This document shows, one piece after another, positions 23,218 to 34,154 of a stretch of DNA of 64,000 nucleotides. The stretch covers positions 248,001 through 312,000 of the forward strand of contig CADCXA010000050.1 of the NCBI GenBank assembly GCA_902806565.1. Reading direction: 5' to 3'. The notes beneath the pieces were generated by a model, which saw nothing but the letters and a program-made list of their open reading frames with translations, did not search any database and was not told the origin of the DNA. The translations under genes and the position numbers were made by a program. The stretch comes from Hypoxylon rubiginosum (lineage: Eukaryota; Ascomycota; Sordariomycetes; Xylariales; Hypoxylaceae). The stretch's first letter is position 1. The number at the start of each line of letters is the position of its first letter.

Positions 23218-23685
23218 CTTGACGGTTGGTAGAGTATTAGACCGGTTCTTGATTTAGGTATATCGTTTGTTTTTCTGAATTTGCTGGTTAGGAGTCCTTC
23301 TTATGTGGAAATACTAAAGTTCGTCGCAAGTAGTCTTTTTTGGTCAACGTTGATTGTAGATAAAAGCTTCGTCTCGGCTTCTGTGATGATGAGGGAAGCT
23401 TTAAGAGCAGGCTGCCGGGTGCTTTCGTGTTTGGAGCCTTGCCAAGACTAGAGGTGCAAGCATCTGTATGTGGTCCCTGCGCCTAGCGTTGTTAGTGAGC
23501 CTTTGAGTTACGTAATAATTCTTTTATCTGTCCACCCTCGTTAACTTAACTCCGAAACATCGGCTATATCGATATCGAATTCTGAAAGCTCACTCTCTGG
23601 TAAGATATATCTCGACTCACTCTTAGGTGATGATGTCTTGGGTGAATAATTAGTACACAAGCTATGAAACAACCCAATTGGCATT
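23218..23685. other. Divergent intergenic region between UMP1 and the ABC ATPase gene
   Basis: A 468-bp shared upstream region. No gene or strong regulatory motif is recognised. Confidence 0.45.
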
Positions 23686-25656
23686 ATGCGCATTCCTTCA
23701 GCTCGTCCTCCTGTGATAAAGATCTCTAATGGCACTTTCTATCGCCATCATCCCGGTGCAAACTCCATCCACCCTAACCCTCCGCTTTTTGCCAACCTGA
23801 ATTTCACATTGCCCTCTGCTACCGACCCGCCAACGCATTGGTATGTCGTGGGCCCCTCTCTAAGCGGGAAGACGACTTTCCTACAACTTCTCGGAGGAAG
23901 TCATCTTTGCATTCCTCCTGCTGCACGAAGCTATCCGATTTTGTCCACGGATGCGGTGCCTTATAGACTGAGGGTCCCGCATAAGGCCATTCGGTATGTG
24001 GGATTCAACAATGATGGTTTCGGTTCCCAGGTTGCTACCTCGGCTTACCTCTCCGCTCGGTACGAGTCTAAACGTGAGAACACGGATTTCTCCCTTAGAG
24101 ACTTTCTTCTGGGCAATACGGAGCTCAATCCGCTAAAGCGTTCACCTGAGGATGAACTAGACCCGGCTCTACTAGATAGGGTGGTAAGAGACCTGAAGCT
24201 CGCTCAGCTGCTAGATCTGCCAGTTGCGTTTTTAAGCAATGGACAAGGCCGCAGAGCTAGGATCGCAAGGGCTCTGCTCACCGCGCCTGAGGTATTGCTG
24301 CTAGATGAGCCATTCATGGGTCTCGACCCGCCTACGGTAGCTGCGCTGAGCCCTCTTTTGCATGGCCTGGCTAGGAAAGCTAGTCCGAGGTTGGTATTGA
24401 GTGCAAGGCCGCAGGATCCTATCCCTGACTGGATAACGCATTTAGTCTACTTAAAAGGCAACTGCCAGATAGGGGCAATAGGGGAGAAACAAGCCGTACT
24501 GGGCGAGTTAAGAGAGTATGTCCGTCGCATACGGAGTGGGACGTCGAAAGAGGATGAGAACTTGCCGGTGCACAACCTGGTGCAAGTAGGTAGGGTATTG
24601 ACTGGCCGCGGGATCCACGGGCAACCTCTGATGGGCGAGGAAGCTGTCAAAGCTAGCAAGACAACACATACTCCGGATACAGCAACATCTCGAAGATTTG
24701 GAGAGGCCATTGTTGAAATGGATGGATGCAAGGTGCAGTACCGGGGTAAGGTGGCACTTGGAAACTGGAAACAGTCCGTGGACGGGAAAGAGCAAGAAGG
24801 TCTTGTATGGACTGTCCGCCGAGGAGAGCGATGGGGAATATTCGGACCCAATGGCTCTGGCAAGACAACGATCGTGTCCCTCATTTGCTCAGATCATCCT
24901 CAAACGTACTCGCTGCCTATAAGACTTTTCGGGAGGAGCAGATTGCCAGAGCCTGGGTCTGGCGAGCTACCTTTGACGTTCTGGGATATCCAATCACGAA
25001 TTGGGCACTCCAGCCCTGAGATCCACCAACACATGCCACGAAACTCAACTGTAAGGCAAGTGGTCGAGAATGCATGGGCAGATACGTTCCGTTCAAAGGC
25101 TAAGCTTGACGACCTATCGAAAGAGAAGGTCGACGCTGTTCTGCGATGGTTCGAGGCTGAGCTAAACCCCTCCTACGTGAAGCCGTTGAAGCAAGCTTAT
25201 GTGGAGAAGAGCTCTGATCTGCGGTGGGCAGATCACTACATATTCGGAGAATTATCCTTCTCGGCACAGCGAGTTGCACTGTTTCTAAGAGCGATCATCA
25301 AGAACCCGGATATTGTTGTTCTAGATGAGGCTTGTAGTGGAATGGACGATGGTGTCCGAAACCGCTGCCTACTCTTCCTCGAGCATGGCGAAGCAAAGAC
25401 ATATGCGAAGCATGAAGACGGTATAGAGACCATCGTTGAGAGTGAAGCATCGAAAGCAGGAACTGTTAAGGTGCCGGGTCTCAACGACAACCAAGCTCTG
25501 ATATGCATCAGCCACGTCAGAGAGGAGATACCGGACTGTATTAGGGAATGGATATGTCTACCTGAGGCCAACTCGGAGGACCCTGCGAGATTTGGAGTCT
25601 CTCAGGCACCTCTGGGGCATGACGAAAAGAGCTGGAGAGAAATATGGGGCATGTAG
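23686..25656 (+). CDS. Soluble tandem-NBD ABC ATPase (YDR061W-like), 656 aa
   Basis: A single-exon gene with two ABC nucleotide-binding domains and no membrane segments, the layout of yeast YDR061W and bacterial ModF/PhrA-like proteins. NBD1: Walker A GPSLSGKT (56-63), signature LSNGQGRR (183-190), Walker B VLLLDEP (203-209), D-loop MGLD. NBD2: Walker A GPNGSGKT (387-394), degenerate signature ELSFSAQRV (522-530), Walker B IVVLDEA (543-549), D-loop SGMD, and a late His in the switch position (CISHVREEIP). Both signature motifs deviate from LSGGQ, the second strongly, so the two ATP sites may not be equivalent. The physiological substrate is unknown to me. The start ATG is the first in the open frame and is followed at once by NBD-like sequence. 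Confidence 0.85.
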   Translation: MRIPSARPPVIKISNGTFYRHHPGANSIHPNPPLFANLNFTLPSATDPPTHWYVVGPSLSGKTTFLQLLGGSHLCIPPAARSYPILSTDAVPYRLRVPHKAIRYVGFNNDGFGSQVATSAYLSARYESKRENTDFSLRDFLLGNTELNPLKRSPEDELDPALLDRVVRDLKLAQLLDLPVAFLSNGQGRRARIARALLTAPEVLLLDEPFMGLDPPTVAALSPLLHGLARKASPRLVLSARPQDPIPDWITHLVYLKGNCQIGAIGEKQAVLGELREYVRRIRSGTSKEDENLPVHNLVQVGRVLTGRGIHGQPLMGEEAVKASKTTHTPDTATSRRFGEAIVEMDGCKVQYRGKVALGNWKQSVDGKEQEGLVWTVRRGERWGIFGPNGSGKTTIVSLICSDHPQTYSLPIRLFGRSRLPEPGSGELPLTFWDIQSRIGHSSPEIHQHMPRNSTVRQVVENAWADTFRSKAKLDDLSKEKVDAVLRWFEAELNPSYVKPLKQAYVEKSSDLRWADHYIFGELSFSAQRVALFLRAIIKNPDIVVLDEACSGMDDGVRNRCLLFLEHGEAKTYAKHEDGIETIVESEASKAGTVKVPGLNDNQALICISHVREEIPDCIREWICLPEANSEDPARFGVSQAPLGHDEKSWREIWGM

Positions 25657-26419
25657 AAAAAGCACAGACGACGACCCGACCTATGAATATTTGAACCAAT
25701 ATTTGTTCTGGGTGTCAACCCGCGCAAGCAGGCAAGTAAGAGCATAGCATACAAAGAACATACAAACGGCATACAGTGACCAATTATTGACCAAATGTGC
25801 CTTGCATTAGCGGCGGAATGCATTTAGCACACGATTTGATAATACAAGTTAAACAAAACTTCGGGCGCATTAAAATTCGGAGATTAAAGGAGTACATGCT
25901 GGCGTAACTACCGTCGACCAGTAGGCAACGTCAGAACAAGCCGCACTGCCAAGACGCGTTCCCGTTTGGTGTGGGGGACAGGGGGGACAGGGGGGAATAA
26001 GACGCCGTTGCTGGGCAACGCCGAAGCTCGACGTCCAAATACAACAAAGCTCTTGTTAGCTTCCTTCAAAGCTTCGAGGCCACCAAACTGTTAGCTCCCC
26101 ACCGAGGATCAACTCTACATTCACATACCTGCACGTTGTTACACTGTCGAAAATCAATTCGCGACTGTTGAATTGTTTTCATTCCAAATCTCACTCATCA
26201 ACACCTCCAACATCGAGCGATACCCCATTACCATTACGCTAACGATACAAGTTCGCCATCTGTATTGTGTATTGGCGTTTACTCAATAGCACTCGGCTTA
26301 AGTGGTGCTAAACCTCGACGACGACACATTGAGTGTTGCCGCATTCCAGATCAACAACAATCATCTCGAGTGTCTCACAAACAAGAATCGTTCGGCATCT
26401 TGGCCGACAACAATTCGCC
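25657..26419. other. Intergenic region and 5' leader of the chitin synthase gene
   Basis: It contains a G-rich repeat (GGGGGACAG units) near 25973-25998 and then an A/C/T-rich leader. A short open frame at 26265-26522 overlaps the gene start in another frame and could act as an upstream ORF, but it is unsupported. Confidence 0.4.
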
Positions 26420-29400
26420 ATGGACGGCACTCCCTCTCGCCCTCCTGGATACTCTCTACCCAACTATGACGATGAGAATGACCACATCGCACGCGTCTCA
26501 GGAGGAAACCCAGCAGCAGTGAGACTGCTGACATCAATGGAGGAACCACTACCGGAAACTCGGCCGTATGTACTCCCACCAATGCCAGATTCCCAAATGC
26601 TGTCACCGAACCTTGTTCCTGCTCCATTGGCATTCAACAGACAATCAAGAGAGACTACGGTTATGATATCAACACCCGAACACTTGGAGTCGCTCAGAAA
26701 ACAAGAAGAAGCGCATACACCGACCGCCTCTCCTGTCGAAGACTAGTTATCTTCTCCAGGAAGCGATTCGTCGCCCAAGCGCAAACCTGTTCAGAGGCGC
26801 ACCAACACTGTAAAGCTACAGAGAAAGAAGAGATCCTCTCACATTCTCCAAGAAGAATTCAGAAACAGCCTTCCCACTATACCTGAGGGTCCATCACCTA
26901 GAAGAGAGTCTCTTCGTCGTCACAAATCACCTAGTGATGACAGTCCTTCTTCAATCAAGCCCGGAACTTCTGATGATAGTGGCTCACTAAAGAACCCTGA
27001 TAGTATCCGACCATCACCACGCCGAGTATACCAGCCATCAATCGATTCTACACGTTCACGAACATCTTCTATTCTTGATCCGCCTCATATCGCACCGGTG
27101 GAATCTGCTTATGAACAATTTCGATCGCGAGGAACTGACTCTCCGAGGCCTTGGACTCCCTCATCGAGGATGTCTACTACCTCTGACTATGCGCGTCCGC
27201 CGCCTTCTAATGTACAGTACGAACCGGCAGACATTAACGGCAGCCCCAGACCGGGAACACCTTCTAGCAGATATGGTGGTAGCCCACGAAGGCCGTTGCC
27301 TCCCGCCCCTCTGTTTTCCGGATCGGCGCGCAACTCACAGTACACGGCCGATGATGCGACAGTAAACATACCCTTAGATGAGCCTAATGACGACGTATTC
27401 GGGCCTGAGTCAGACATCAGCGGCACTAATCCCTATCTTAGCTCCTATGCTGGGCAGTCGCAAGTTACCCTTAGTGAGGAGGACTCGCAGGCCCCTATGG
27501 GGGAGAAGGTCGAGCACTACGGTGCTGCGCCAGAGGGCAAGCAAGAGCGTCGCGGCGTTCGCGATCCTCTTACATCAAAAAAGGAAGTACAGCTGATCAA
27601 CGGCGAGCTCATTCTCGAGTGCAAGATCCCTACCATTCTCTACAGCTTTCTGCCTCGTCGCGACGAGATCGAATTCACACACATGCGGTACACGGCTGTG
27701 ACCTGCGACCCGGACGACTTTGCGGATAAGGGTTATAAGCTGCGACAGAACATCGGGCGCACAGCACGCGAGACGGAGCTCTTTATCTGTGTTACGATGT
27801 ACAACGAGGACGAGATCGACTTTACACGCACAATGCACGCCGTCATGAAGAATGTGAGCCATTTCTGTGGTCGCAACAAGTCGCGTACTTGGGGTGAGAA
27901 CGGCTGGCAGAAGATTGTTGTGTGTATTGTGTCCGACGGCCGTGAAAAGGTACATCCACGCACATTAGATGCTCTCGCCGCCATGGGCGTGTACCAGCAT
28001 GGTATCGCCAAGAACTTCGTCAACCAGAAGGCTGTGCAGGCCCACGTATACGAATACACAACCCAAGTCTCGCTCGATTCAGACCTTAAGTTCAAGGGCG
28101 CCGAGAAGGGAATCGTGCCCTGCCAGATGATCTTCTGTCTGAAGGAGAGAAATCAGCGAAAGCTCAATTCTCACCGCTGGTTCTTTAATGCGTTTGGCAA
28201 GGCCCTGAATCCCAACGTATGCATTCTGTTGGATGTGGGCACAAAGCCCGGCAACAATTCATTATACCACCTGTGGAAAGCCTTCGATACCGATTCCAAC
28301 GTCGCGGGCGCTTGTGGTGAGATCAAGGCCATGAAGGGAAAGCTCGGAAGCAATCTCCTCAATCCGCTGGTCGCGTCGCAAAACTTCGAGTACAAGATGT
28401 CGAATATCCTGGACAAGCCTCTAGAGTCTGTCTTCGGGTATATAACTGTGCTACCCGGAGCTCTGAGTGCTTACCGATACCACGCTTTGCAGAATGATGA
28501 GACCGGCCATGGACCCCTTAGTCAGTACTTCAAAGGAGAGACGCTACATGGGCAGCATGCCGATGTGTTCACGGCGAACATGTACTTGGCAGAGGATCGT
28601 ATCCTATGTTGGGAGTTGGTAGCGAAGAGAAATGAGAGATGGGTGTTGAAATACGTTAAGGGTTGTACTGGTGAGACAGACGTGCCAGGTAGGCCATCTC
28701 CAACTCCTTTAAGCTTATAGCTGGCTAGACACGGCAGACTAACACATGAAATAGATTCCGTTCCTGAGTTCATCTCGCAACGACGTCGATGGCTTAACGG
28801 TGCGTTTTTCGCGGCCGTGTATTCGCTTGTGCATTTCAGGCAGATATGGACGACGGATCACACAGTGGCCCGCAAAGTGCTGCTACACATCGAATTTGTC
28901 TACCAATTCCTACAGCTGCTCTTCACCTACTTCTCGCTGGCCAACTTCTATCTCGCCTTTTACTTCATCGGCGGTGGGCTTACGGATCCCGCCGTCGACC
29001 CGTTCGGGCACAACATCGCTTTGTACATTTTCACGGTATTGCGATATACGTGCGTGCTCTTGATCAGCATGCAGTTCATCATCTCGCTAGGCAACAGACC
29101 GCAAGGTGCGAAGAAGCTTTACTTGGCCAGTATGATCGTGTATAGTATTATAATGGCGTACAACACGTTCGCGACGGTCTTCATCATCATCCACACCGTC
29201 AAAGGAGACCAGCTGAAGCTCGGCAATAACGTTTTCACGAACCTGGTCGTGTCGATAGCGTCGACCTTCGGCCTCTATTTCCTCATGAGCTTCTTGTACT
29301 TCGACCCGTGGCACATGTTCACGAGCTCGGCCCAGTACTTCACCCTGCTGCCGAGCTACATCTGCACCCTCCAGGTGTACGCCTTCTGCAACACGCACGA

Positions 29401-29935
29401 CGTGACGTGGGGTACCAAGGGCGACAACGTGATGAAGACGGACCTGGGAGGCGCCGTGGGCAAGGGCTCGACGGTCGAGCTCGAGATGCCGAGCGAGCAG
29501 CTGGACATCGACTCGGGCTACGACGAGGCGCTGCGCAACCTGCGCGACCGCGTGGAGGTGCCCAAGGCGGACATCTCGGAGTCCCAGATGCAGGAGGACT
29601 ACTACAAGAGCGTGCGCACGTACATGGTGGTCATCTGGATGGTGGCCAACGCGATCCTGGCCATGGCCGTGAGCGAGGCGTACGGCTACAAGGACGTCGG
29701 CAGCAACTTCTACCTGACCTTCATCCTGTGGGCCGTGGCGGCCCTGGCGCTGTTCCGCGCCCTCGGCAGCACCACGTTCGCCATCATCAACGCCGTCAAC
29801 ATGATCGTCGAGGGCCGCGTCCGCCTGAGCCTGAAAGTACCCGAGTGGGTCAAGGACAGGATCGGCGGCGTGAGCAGCAAGATCAGCGGCACGATAAGCG
29901 ACACGATAAGCAGTATCGGAAGCAGCGTGCGATAG
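26420..29935 (+). CDS. Chitin synthase, class III (with an in-frame TAG in the N-terminal region)
   Basis: A plasma-membrane glycosyltransferase that polymerises UDP-GlcNAc into chitin. The frame runs 26420-28688, then a 66-bp GTAGGC...AATAG intron, then 28755-29935. The core is plainly class III (as A. nidulans chsB and N. crassa chs-1): [63 protein letters not shown] and QRRRWLNG, then several C-terminal membrane spans. The ATG at 26420 has a good context and opens a Pro/Ser-rich region. One TAG at 26744-26746 interrupts this frame, yet the 350 bases after it stay open and in frame. The first ATG after the TAG is at 27170 and would give 899 aa, close to the usual size of about 910-920; the whole frame is 1,149 residues plus the TAG. 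An unseen intron, a nonsense allele or a downstream start are all possible. Confidence 0.88.
26744..26746 (+). other. In-frame TAG codon inside the chitin synthase N-terminal frame
   Basis: Codons on both sides (SPVED before, LSSPGSD after) are in the same frame and have the same Pro/Ser-rich character. Using the frame from 26420, no GT codon phase fits the nearest acceptor (CTCCAG, ending 26759). A GTATGT donor at 26566 could remove the TAG only with a distant acceptor such as ACAG ending at 26868. Confidence 0.7.
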
Positions 29936-30667
29936 ACGAGGGCGTGTGGATTCTGGGAAGCATTGTGTGTAGGTACATTACGCGGCGTGAAAAACGGAGA
30001 TGCGATTTTCGGATTGACGACTTGGTTTTTTTCTGCGGTTAGTTCTTTTGCTTGCTCGCGTGCGAAGCGAGCTTAACGTGAACTTGGGCGAATGGATCAT
30101 GGTTCACGGCTGAAGCTTGGGCATCTATACCACGCTTATGCGGAGTTGGTTGGTTGCGTTTTCTTCTTCTTTTCGGCTGGATGCGTGGTATGCGAATGAA
30201 GTCATGTAACGATAGTCAATAATTGCTGAGTCGTCTGAAGGGAGGGCTGATTACACCTCGGACGCTTTCGAATGGGTCATGTAACTAGGGACGCTGAAAA
30301 AAAGGCGAATTGATACCACTAATTGTTCTTCTAATTATTTGTTTCTATGACTTATACCTCGTAAGACTTCTCATAGTGATGTTTCGTGTCAGATTTCTTA
30401 ACGGTCCCGACTCTTCGGGACTTCAGTCCCAACGACTGGGTCTGACCGGATGCTGATCCACAAGCTATGAGTTTATGCTGTACAATAAATAGGGGACCGC
30501 ATTTGTGTAAGAAACGTAATAGTAACTGCCCCTAAAAATCTATTGGACCGGAATATTTGCAACATCATGTAGACCCCAGTACGCTCTTTAGATCCAACAC
30601 ATTAGAGTTGACCGCTTCGTGGTACCATTGTAGTACTGAAAACCTATCTACTTCGACGACCGCCACG
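29936..30667. other. Intergenic region
   Basis: 3' flank of chitin synthase and 5' flank of the interrupted dehydrogenase. No gene is seen. The dehydrogenase frame stays open upstream to 30557, but I prefer the ATG at 30668. Confidence 0.45.
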
Positions 30668-30787
30668 ATGACTGACCCGTCCGAGCGGAAAGAAACCCGG
30701 GAGACGGCCAGCCGTCTGGCCGCTCACTACTCCGAGGCCATCAAGGGGAAAGTCATCTTAACGACCAGCGTCTCCCCCGGAGGACTA

Positions 30788-30847
30788 CCATCTGTCCCTG
30801 ACCAGCGAGAACGACCCACCGGCGAACCCGCAAAATTGACCAAAACC
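30788..30847 (+). repeat. Left terminal inverted repeat of the element
   Basis: It begins CCATCTGTCCCTGACC. It pairs with 32933-32992 in reverse complement with six differences in 60. At each difference the left arm has the G or C and the right arm the A or T. Confidence 0.88.
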
Positions 30848-32932
30848 CACCTATTTCTTAAGGCTTTAATTAATCCATAAAAAATTGTAGAAATATATAA
30901 TTACTGTAGATAGAAATAGAATTGATTGATTAATTGGTATATTTAGCTGGAGCTTGAATTACCCTGTTAAAATGTGTATTTTAAGGGGGTATATATGTAA
31001 TAATATAATCCTTTTTATTTATATTTTTAGAATTTTATTTTTCTTTTTTATTTTTAATAATAATAAGTAATTAAGTTGTTTTAGTTTATTTATTAATATT
31101 ATTATTAACTATAAATATTTTAATAATAATAATAAATTTTTTATTAAAGTTAAAGATTTTTTTATATTTTTTAATTTAATTATATTTAATTTAAGCTTTA
31201 AATATAAATACTTTTTAATTTTTAAAAGTTAATTTAGTTATTTAATAGTTAAATAATCTTATTATATTTTTAAATATTTTATAAACGTTTAAGTTTAATA
31301 TTTTAAATAAATTTTAAATATAATGTTTTATATATAATATTAAAATTAATATCGTAAAATTATAAATATTTAAATCTTATTAAATTAATTTTTTAATATT
31401 TTTTTTATTTAATTAAATTTCAAGATATTATAACATTTTAAAATAATTAATTAATTAATTTTTTATTATCTTAAAACCGGATTTATTATTTTTTATAATT
31501 AAAATAACTACTTTAATTTTTAAATAATAATATAAAAAATTAAGTTTATTTATAAAATTAAAATTAATTATTATAAATAATTTATTTAAAATTTAATAAT
31601 AAGTAAATTTTAAAATATTATAAAAACTATTATTTAATAGTTAAAATTTATAGGAAATATATACCAGTAAAAAATATAAGTAAATATTATTAAAAAAATA
31701 AATAAATATAAATTTATTTTAAAACTTATTTTTATTAATATATAAAAAATTAAAAAAAAATAAGAAAATTAAAAAAATAATATTTAAAGTTAAAAAAATT
31801 AATATATTAATTAATATATAATTTTTATAATTATTAAATATTAATAAATATATTTTATAAAAAAATTTTAATAAAAACTTAGTTTTAATAATAAATATAT
31901 TTTTTAGTTATTTAATAATAATTTTATTATTTATTTAGTTATTTTTAAATATTATATAATATTAATTAATTATAATTTTAAATTATTTTTTAAATTAATT
32001 TATTTATATGTTTTTTTTTTTAAAAATTATATCTAGTTTAAAAAGCTAGTTTATAATATTTATATATTTAATAAAAAATATTTAAAAACAATTTTACAGG
32101 CTTTTTATAAAGGATTTTTTAAATATTAAACTTCTTAAAATTAATTTATTGATTTTTAATATTATAATTAATTAATTAAATTAAATATATAAAAAAAATA
32201 TAACTTTTTTATTATACTTAATTATAATATTTTTTTATTTATATTAAAAATTAATTTAAATTTTATTTATTTATATTTATTTTATTTAACATTAAAATAT
32301 TATTTTATAACTTTAAAATTAAAATTATTAAATTTAATAGTTTTAATTTTATAACTTATTTTTATATATATAAATAAATTTTAACAAATAAAAACCTTAA
32401 ATTAATTTTTATTTAAAAGCTTTTTTAAATTTACTAAGTTTTTTATAATTAAATATATAATATTATAATTAAAAATATATTTTATTAAATCTTAATAAAT
32501 AATTTATTTAATAAATCTTTTTTTTTATTTATAAGTTAATATTTAAATATTTTAAAAAGTTTTTATAAATAATTATTTATAAAATTAATAATATATAATA
32601 AATTAAAAAATTATATATTTAAAAAATATTATATAAATAAAAATATTATTTTAAATAATATTTAAAATAGTTTTAATTATTATTTTTTTATTATAAAATA
32701 TTATATTAAATTTTAATAAAATTATTTAAATTTATATTTAAAAAATAATATTTTTATAAAAAGTTAAAAATTAATATTTTATATTAAAAGTTATATTTTA
32801 ATTTTTAATAATTATATAATTAATTAATTTTAAACTTTATATTTAAATAAATTAATTAATATTTACTTTAAATTTTTAATCTTACGTTATATAAAGTAGA
32901 GTTAGTTAAGATACGTATAAATAAAATAAATA

Positions 32933-32992
32933 GGTTTTAGTTAATTTTGTGGGTTCGCCGGTGGGTCATTCTCGCTGGTTAGGGATAGATGG
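32933..32992 (-). repeat. Right terminal inverted repeat of the element
   Basis: Reverse complement begins CCATCTATCCCTAACC. All six differences from the left arm are transitions towards A/T. Four of the six are CpA-to-TpA or TpG-to-TpA changes, the RIP signature. Confidence 0.88.
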
Positions 32993-34154
32993 TAGGCGCC
33001 GCGTTCGTGAATGCCATCACGCCGATGCACCCTGCCTTGCTCATCCTAGCCGGTCTCGATCCCGCAGAGACGCAGCAGACCGCAGATGACGTGTCCAAGT
33101 CGTCACCGGACGTGAAAATACGCACCCTCCAGATCGACCTCAGCTCGCTGGCCGCCGTGCGCGCCGCCGCCGGGACGGTTATCAAGGGATGGACCGACGT
33201 TCCCCACATCGACCTGCTCGTTAACAACGCGGGCATCTCCGCGATCCCCCGGACCATCACGGACGAGGGCTTCGAGAAGCACTTCGCGACGAACTACTTG
33301 GGCCCGTTCCTGTTTACGCACCTGGTCATGCCGAAGATCTTGGCGTCCGCGGCGCCCCGGATCGTGAACGTGGGCAGCGACGGCCATATCTTCAGCCCCA
33401 TTCGGTTCGACGATCCTAATTTTCGCGTAAGATGATGCCCTTGATGGCGTAGAGTTGAACACCTACCTGTCACTTATCTCGTGACTGGGTGGATAGGGGT
33501 AGGTAATAGGCTGTTGACGGTGATGAACTTTATCTAGGACGAATCGCTCTACTACACTTGGATGGCGTACGGACAGTCCAAAACAGCGCAGATGCTGACG
33601 ACCATCTCGCTGGCTGAGAAACTTGGGACGAAGCATAACCTCCATGCATTCAGTGTACACCCGGGAGCTGTTACTACGAACCTTGTGGCGCACCTCGACT
33701 GGGAGCAGGGTTACGCGGAAATGTGTACGTCTTCACCTATACCTGTCCTCCTCCTTTTCAAATTGGTCGTGCGGCGATGAACACTAATACATATGAGAGA
33801 TAGCAAAGACATATCGTCTACTAGGACTTGCTCAGGGATGGAAAAAAGATTTCGAATTCCTAACCCCGGACGAGGGCGCGGCGACCTACGTGTACGCGGC
33901 ATTCGACCCTGATATAAGGGGTAAGTGTTGCCCCTCTCTCACATATCAATCGTCGTATATCTAAAGGGGTAATACTATGACTAATTAACTAACACATCTA
34001 CGTGCGCCTAGCCCACACCGGCGCATATCTTCTAAAATGTCGTCTTGCCGATCCTTGGAAGGACGACCTCAGAGCTTGGGCGACGAGCCCTGTGGAAGCG
34101 AAAATGCTGTGGGAGCTTACCGAGAGGCTTATTGGACAGGAGTTTAGATACTAG

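Larger units (their letters stand above)
30788..32992. mobile_element. RIP-degraded TA-specific DNA transposon (Tc1/mariner/Fot1-like), 2,205 bp
   Basis: The element is flanked by TA on both sides (30786-30787 and 32993-32994), the target duplication expected of Tc1/mariner/pogo-Fot1 elements. Removing it with one TA restores the host reading frame exactly. Its ends are inverted repeats of at least 60 bp with 54 matches. The interior from about 30880 to 32930 is nearly all A/T with no coding capacity left. Size and TA target agree with fungal Fot1-like elements (about 1.9-2.2 kb), but no transposase can be read, so the family name is inferred. Confidence 0.85.
30668..34154 (+). pseudogene. 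Short-chain dehydrogenase/reductase gene interrupted by a TA-flanked transposon
   Basis: NAD(P)-dependent SDR family; the substrate cannot be told. The pieces are 30668-30787 (40 codons ending VSPGGL), the inserted element 30788-32992 plus a TA duplicate, and then 32995-33426, 33538-33724, 33804-33920 and 34012-34154. All introns are GT-AG and all phases agree. Taken together the exons would encode 332 aa, a normal SDR size. Landmarks are GKVILTTSVSPGGL|GAAF (cofactor motif, at the insertion), LVNNAGIS, the active-site YGQSK and the HPGAVTTNL turn. The insertion falls between the Leu and Gly codons of the cofactor motif. Read through, the first part ends at a stop at 30878-30880 inside the element. 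The rest of the gene carries no further visible lesion, which suggests a fairly recent loss. Confidence 0.88.

Noticed and set aside
27098..27100. Apparent start of the chitin synthase at 27098
   Set aside because: The codon is GTG (Val) within a longer open frame; the first real ATG after the TAG is at 27170.
29308..30042. 244-codon frame over the 3' end of the chitin synthase gene
   Set aside because: Arg/Gly/Pro-rich shadow of the GC-rich chitin synthase exon in another frame.
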